NCBI RefSeq assembly: GCF_002157835.1
Contig: NZ_CP020809.1
Location: 1,860,001-1,924,000, forward strand
DNA length: 64,000 bases
Direction of reading: 5' to 3'
DNA from: Mycobacterium dioxanotrophicus
GTDB taxonomy: Bacteria; Actinomycetota; Actinomycetes; Mycobacteriales; Mycobacteriaceae
The notes beneath the pieces are model-generated. The model was given only the letters and a program-made list of their open reading frames with translations. It had not been told where the DNA came from and did no database searches. A program made the translations under genes and the position numbers. Positions 60,302 through 64,000 of the stretch are shown one piece after another (the stretch's first letter is position 1; every line of letters begins with the position of its first letter).

Positions 60302-61504
60302 GTGTCGGAAAGTACTGTCGCTTCATCGCGTGAGGACTCCGCGACGGCGCGCACACCTCAGGTTGTCGTCGAAGATTCCGAGATCTTTACTGCTCACGAA
60401 GGCGGCAAGCTCTCCGTCGAGCTCATGTCGCCGCTGGACACCCAGCGGGCCTTGTCGATCGCCTACACCCCGGGCGTCGCCCAGGTCAGCCGGGCCATCG
60501 CCACGGATCACACGCTGGCCGCCAAGTACACATGGGCCAACCGCTTGGTCGCCGTCGTCAGCGACGGCACCGCGGTTCTGGGCCTCGGCGACATCGGCCC
60601 TGCCGCGTCGCTGCCGGTGATGGAGGGCAAGAGTGCGCTCTTCAAGTCGTTCGGGGGGCTCAACTCCATCCCGATCGTGCTGGCCACCAAGGATCCGGAC
60701 GAGATCGTCGAAACCCTGATCCGGCTCCGCCCGACGTTCGGGGCGGTCAACCTGGAGGACATCTCGGCGCCGCGGTGTTTCGAGGTCGAGCGTCGCGTCA
60801 TCGAGGCGCTCGACTGCCCGGTCATGCACGATGACCAGCACGGCACGGCCATCGTGGTGCTCGCCGCGCTGCTGGGGGCCACCAAGGTGCTCGAGCGCGA
60901 CATGCACAACTTGCGGGTCGTTGTGTCGGGCGCCGGTGCGGCTGGGGTGGCCTGCACCAACATGCTGCTCGCCAAGGGCATCGCCGACATCACCGTGCTG
61001 GATTCGCAGGGCATCGTGCACGGCGATCGCGAGGGCATGAACTCCTTCAAGACCGAACTGGCGGGGCGTACCAACCCACGCGGTCTCACCGGCGGCATCG
61101 CTGAGGCGCTCGACGGCGCTGACATGTTCCTCGGAGTGTCGGCAGGCATTGTGCCTGAGGAGCTCATCGCCACGATGGCCCCGGGCGGCATCGTCTTCGC
61201 CCTGTCCAATCCGGATCCGGAGATCCATCCGGATGCGGCCCGCAAGCATGCCGCGATCGTCGCGACGGGCCGCAGTGATTTCCCCAACCAGATCAACAAT
61301 GTGCTGGCCTTCCCGGGCGTCTTCCGGGGTGCGCTCGACGCCGGTGCCCGCCGGATCACCGAGAAGATGAAGGTGGCCGCCGCGGAGGCGATCCATTCGG
61401 TCGTCGGGGACGACCTGGCCGTCGACCACATCGTGCCCAGTGCGCTCGATCCCCGGGTCGGGCCCGCGGTGGCCGCGGCCGTGGCGGCCGCATCAGGAGA
61501 CTGA
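60302..61504 (+). CDS. Malic enzyme (malate oxidoreductase, decarboxylating)
   Basis: The 400-residue short-form enzyme converts malate to pyruvate with NAD(P)+. Motifs: A-Y-T-P-G-V-A-Q-V, metal-binding C-P-V-M-H-D-D-Q-H-G-T-A and G-A-G-A-A-G-V-A in the Rossmann part. GTG 60302 or 60284 could start it. In M. tuberculosis mdh (Rv1240) follows corA; here this gene does. Confidence 0.88.
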   Translation: MSESTVASSREDSATARTPQVVVEDSEIFTAHEGGKLSVELMSPLDTQRALSIAYTPGVAQVSRAIATDHTLAAKYTWANRLVAVVSDGTAVLGLGDIGPAASLPVMEGKSALFKSFGGLNSIPIVLATKDPDEIVETLIRLRPTFGAVNLEDISAPRCFEVERRVIEALDCPVMHDDQHGTAIVVLAALLGATKVLERDMHNLRVVVSGAGAAGVACTNMLLAKGIADITVLDSQGIVHGDREGMNSFKTELAGRTNPRGLTGGIAEALDGADMFLGVSAGIVPEELIATMAPGGIVFALSNPDPEIHPDAARKHAAIVATGRSDFPNQINNVLAFPGVFRGALDAGARRITEKMKVAAAEAIHSVVGDDLAVDHIVPSALDPRVGPAVAAAVAAASGD

Positions 61505-61512
61505 CCCTGTCT

Positions 61513-62349
61513 GTGCGTCGTCGACTGGTATTGGCGCTGGCGGTCGTACTGCTGATCGCCGGCTGCAGCTCCCACCCGCCGCCTGCCCCGATGGCCGTCG
61601 CGGCGGGCATGACACCGGAGTATGCGCTGATCGGCCAGCTGTATGCGGCCGCGCTGCGCTATTACGGTACCCCCGCCGAGGTCACCCCGACCAAGGAGGC
61701 GCTGGGCGCGCTGGACTCCGGTTCGGTGACCGTCTTGCCCGGGTTCACCGGACAGTTGCTCGAGACGTTCGCGCCCGGTGCGTCGGCGCATTCCGATGAG
61801 CAGGTCTACCGCGATCTGCTCTCGGCGTTGCCCGAGGGCGTCGCCGCCGGTGACTACACCATGTCGGCCCAGGACAAACCCGCCGTCGCGGTGACCGAAC
61901 AGACCGCGTCCGCCTGGGGCGGGAAAGATCTGTCAGCACTGCGCCGCAACTGCGCCAAAGTGGTGCCCGGGGCTATCAAGGGCGCAGCCGTTCCTGCGCT
62001 GGTAGGCACCTGCCACCTGCCCAAACCCGTCGAATTCGCTGATCGCGCAAGCCTTTTCGCGGCGCTTCGGGCCGGGAAGATCAACGCGGCATGGACCACC
62101 ACCGCCGATCCGGCCAACCCGGCGGAGGTGGTGGTGCTCGCCGACCGCACTGCGATGATCCGCGCGGAGAACGTGGTGCCGCTGTACCGGCGCAATGTGC
62201 TCAACGAACGCCAGATCCTGGCGGTCAACGAGGTCGCAGGTGTCCTGGACACCGGATCGCTGGCGGACATGTTTCGGCAGGTGGCCGAAGGCGCCGACCC
62301 GCGCGCGGTCGCCGACGCCTTCCTGCAGGCCAACCCGCTCGGCCACTAG
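61513..62349 (+). CDS. lpqZ: Lipoprotein LpqZ, substrate-binding type
   Basis: The 278-residue protein has lipobox L-L-I-A-G-C and an OpuAC-like solute-binding fold (V-T-V-L-P-G-F-T-G-Q-L-L-E-T-F). Homologue of Rv1244; ligand unknown, quaternary amines by family. GTG start 9 bases after the malic enzyme stop. Confidence 0.85.
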   Translation: MRRRLVLALAVVLLIAGCSSHPPPAPMAVAAGMTPEYALIGQLYAAALRYYGTPAEVTPTKEALGALDSGSVTVLPGFTGQLLETFAPGASAHSDEQVYRDLLSALPEGVAAGDYTMSAQDKPAVAVTEQTASAWGGKDLSALRRNCAKVVPGAIKGAAVPALVGTCHLPKPVEFADRASLFAALRAGKINAAWTTTADPANPAEVVVLADRTAMIRAENVVPLYRRNVLNERQILAVNEVAGVLDTGSLADMFRQVAEGADPRAVADAFLQANPLGH

Positions 62350-62353
62350 CCCG

Positions 62354-63178
62354 TCAGTAGGGCAGGATGCGGCTCATGGCGGTGGAGAACAACCGCTGGT
62401 AGCCCGAGCCCGTGATGCGCACGACGATGTCGAGCAGCTTGGCGTCCGGGCCGACGAGCACCCGGGCCTTGTTCTTGCGCACGGCCTCGAGGATGATCTT
62501 GGCGGCCCGCTGCGGTGTGGTGTTGGCCAGCTTCTTGTCGAAGACCTTGGCCAGTTCCTGCGGGTCAAGACCCTCGGCTGCCGTGGCGTTGCGGGCGATG
62601 GCGGTCTTGATGCCGCCCGGGTGCACGGTGGTGACCTTGACCGGGTGCTTGGCCAGCGCCATTTCCTGGCGCAGCGCTTCGGTGAACCCGCGGACGGCGA
62701 ATTTGGCCGAGTTGTAGGCGGCCTGGCCCGGGACGGCGAACAGGCCGAAGATGCTGGAGACGTTGACCACGTGTCCGTCGCCTGAGGCGATCAGATGCGG
62801 CAGGAACGCCTTGGTGCCGTTGACGACGCCCCAGAAGTCGACGTCCATCACGCGCTCGATGTCTTTGTAGCTGCTGACCTCGACGTCGCCGGTGAACGCG
62901 ATGCCTGCGTTGTTGTAGATCTGGTTGACCTTGCCGTAGTGCTCGACGACCGAGCCTGCGTACAACTCGAAGGCTTCGCGCTCGGTGACATCGAGCCGGT
63001 CGGCCTTGACCGGCGCGCCGATCGCCTTGAGCCGCTCCTCGGTGACGGCGAGGCCTTCGGTGTCGACGTCGCTGATGGCGAGCTTGGCACCCGAGCGCCC
63101 GAGCTCGATGGCCAGTGCCTGTCCGATACCCGACCCGGCGCCGGTCACCACGGCGACCTTTCCGGCAAAGCCTTCCAT
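62354..63178 (-). CDS. Short-chain dehydrogenase/reductase (Rv1245c-like)
   Basis: The 274-residue SDR has T-G-A-G-S-G-I-G, N-N-A-G and the catalytic Y-N-S-A-K. ATG 63178 is preferred to GTG 63184 because GGGAG is 5 bases upstream. It lies after a close paralogue on the same strand. Substrate unknown. Confidence 0.88.
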   Translation of the reverse strand: MEGFAGKVAVVTGAGSGIGQALAIELGRSGAKLAISDVDTEGLAVTEERLKAIGAPVKADRLDVTEREAFELYAGSVVEHYGKVNQIYNNAGIAFTGDVEVSSYKDIERVMDVDFWGVVNGTKAFLPHLIASGDGHVVNVSSIFGLFAVPGQAAYNSAKFAVRGFTEALRQEMALAKHPVKVTTVHPGGIKTAIARNATAAEGLDPQELAKVFDKKLANTTPQRAAKIILEAVRKNKARVLVGPDAKLLDIVVRITGSGYQRLFSTAMSRILPY

Positions 63179-63213
63179 GCGCACTCCCTTGTGTCGTTTG
63201 ACTGGTGTCGAGA

Positions 63214-64000
63214 TTAGCCGGTACCCGCGGTTCCGTGTAATGCGGCCGGCTTTCTCGCGCTCAGCTTCAGGAAACTCGTGAACATGCGCTGGTAGCCCGA
63301 TCCGGTGACCCGCACGACGAGGTCGAGGAGTTTGGCGTCGGGGCCCACCAATACGCGCGCCTTGTCCTTGTGTACGGCGTTGAGGATGAGTTGCGCCGCG
63401 CGTTGCGGGCTTGTTCTGGCGAATTGCTTGTCGAAGTTGGCCGCCACTTCGTCGGCGTCGATACCGTCGGCCATGATGGCGTTGCGGGCGATGGCGGTCT
63501 TGATGCCGCCGGGATGCACGGCGGTCACCTTGACCGGGTGCTCGGCCAGCATCATCTCCTGGCGCAGGGCCTCGGTGAACCCGCGGACGGCGAATTTGGC
63601 CGAGTTGTAGGCGGCCTGCCCGGGCAGCGAGAACAACCCGAAGACGCTCGACACGTTGATGACGTGGCCGTCGCCCGAGGCGATGAGATGCGGCAGGAAT
63701 GCCTTGGTGCCATTGACGACACCCCAGAAGTTGACGTCCATGACCCGTTCGATGTCCTTGAACCGGGCCACCTGGATATCGCCGGCGTATCCGATGCCCG
63801 CATTGTTATAGATCTGGTTGACCGCACCGAAGTGTTCCTTGACCTCGTCGGCATAGGCGAGAAACGCCTCACGTTCGGTGACGTCGAGGTGGTCGGCCTT
63901 GACGGGCGCACCGATCGCTTTGAGTCGTCTCTCGGTGTCGGCCAGACCATCGATGTCGACATCGCTGATGGCGAGCTTGGCGCCTGCGCGAGCCAGTTCG
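63214..64000 (-). CDS. Short-chain dehydrogenase/reductase, 5' end outside window
   Basis: The frame is open to the right edge (at least 261 residues) and begins there with E-L-A-R-A-G-A-K-L-A-I-S-D-V-D. Y-N-N-A-G and Y-N-S-A-K are present. It is a close paralogue of the next gene; the C-terminal tail (A-R-K-P-A-A-L-H-G-T-A-G) is its own. The T-G-x-x-x-G-x-G motif lies beyond the edge. Confidence 0.87.
   Translation of the reverse strand, partial: ELARAGAKLAISDVDIDGLADTERRLKAIGAPVKADHLDVTEREAFLAYADEVKEHFGAVNQIYNNAGIGYAGDIQVARFKDIERVMDVNFWGVVNGTKAFLPHLIASGDGHVINVSSVFGLFSLPGQAAYNSAKFAVRGFTEALRQEMMLAEHPVKVTAVHPGGIKTAIARNAIMADGIDADEVAANFDKQFARTSPQRAAQLILNAVHKDKARVLVGPDAKLLDLVVRVTGSGYQRMFTSFLKLSARKPAALHGTAGTG

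Overview
The window is high-GC actinobacterial DNA whose gene content and order match a Mycobacterium, most likely a rapid grower (Mycolicibacterium type). The diagnostic blocks are dapD-dapE, fadD6-folP2-gpgS-(DivIVA)-tagA, glgM/glgC, Rv1217c-Rv1218c-raaS, sigE-rseA-htrA-tatB, mrp, and lpqY-sugA-sugB-sugC-corA-lpqZ, in the same order as around Rv1186c-Rv1245c of M. tuberculosis H37Rv (gene order recalled, not searched). Start codons were re-chosen from ribosome binding sites, ATGA/GTGA overlaps and family length, so many starts differ from the longest open frame.

Layout. 1-2386: the 3' end of a serine hydrolase and an ATP-grasp protein with a histone-H1-like lysine/alanine tail. 2736-9527: a catabolic cluster (aminotransferase, semialdehyde dehydrogenase, CoA-transferase, PucR regulator, glutaryl-CoA dehydrogenase) that together could convert a 4- or 5-carbon omega-amino acid to glutaryl-CoA and crotonyl-CoA. 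9543-13830: proline catabolism (pruC regulator, pruA, pruB). 13948-18422: a secreted protein, a Nudix hydrolase, fadD36, a VOC protein, a lipoprotein alpha-galactosidase and a small secreted protein. 18441-21842: a five-gene minus-strand cassette of EspA-like and EspC-like type VII secretion proteins, a YbaB-like protein, a membrane-anchored repeat protein and a 33-residue metallothionein-like peptide.

21994-29819: lysine/diaminopimelate genes, an S4 RNA-binding protein, an ABC-F ATPase behind an attenuator-like leader, a second type VII target with an AAA-ATPase partner, and a LOG protein. 29920-37501: fadD6, folP2, gpgS, a DivIVA-domain protein, tagA, a DUF3117 protein and the divergent glgM/glgC pair (methylglucose lipopolysaccharide and glucan/maltose-1-phosphate metabolism). 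37508-42217: a membrane methyltransferase, a drug-efflux ABC operon with its TetR regulator and an O-methyltransferase. 42357-45612: envelope stress (SigE, anti-sigma RseA, HtrA protease) plus TatB.

45488-53781: an uncharacterised membrane protein, Mrp, a lytic transglycosylase, a DUF1003 protein, an MgtE-N/CBS protein, a CitE-like lyase, two proline-rich DUF4190 proteins and a stress protein. 53954-59060: the LpqY-SugABC trehalose importer operon with a SUFU-domain gene. 59062-64000: CorA, malic enzyme, LpqZ and two tandem short-chain dehydrogenases, the last cut by the window edge. No tRNA, rRNA, CRISPR array, transposase or prophage was seen.
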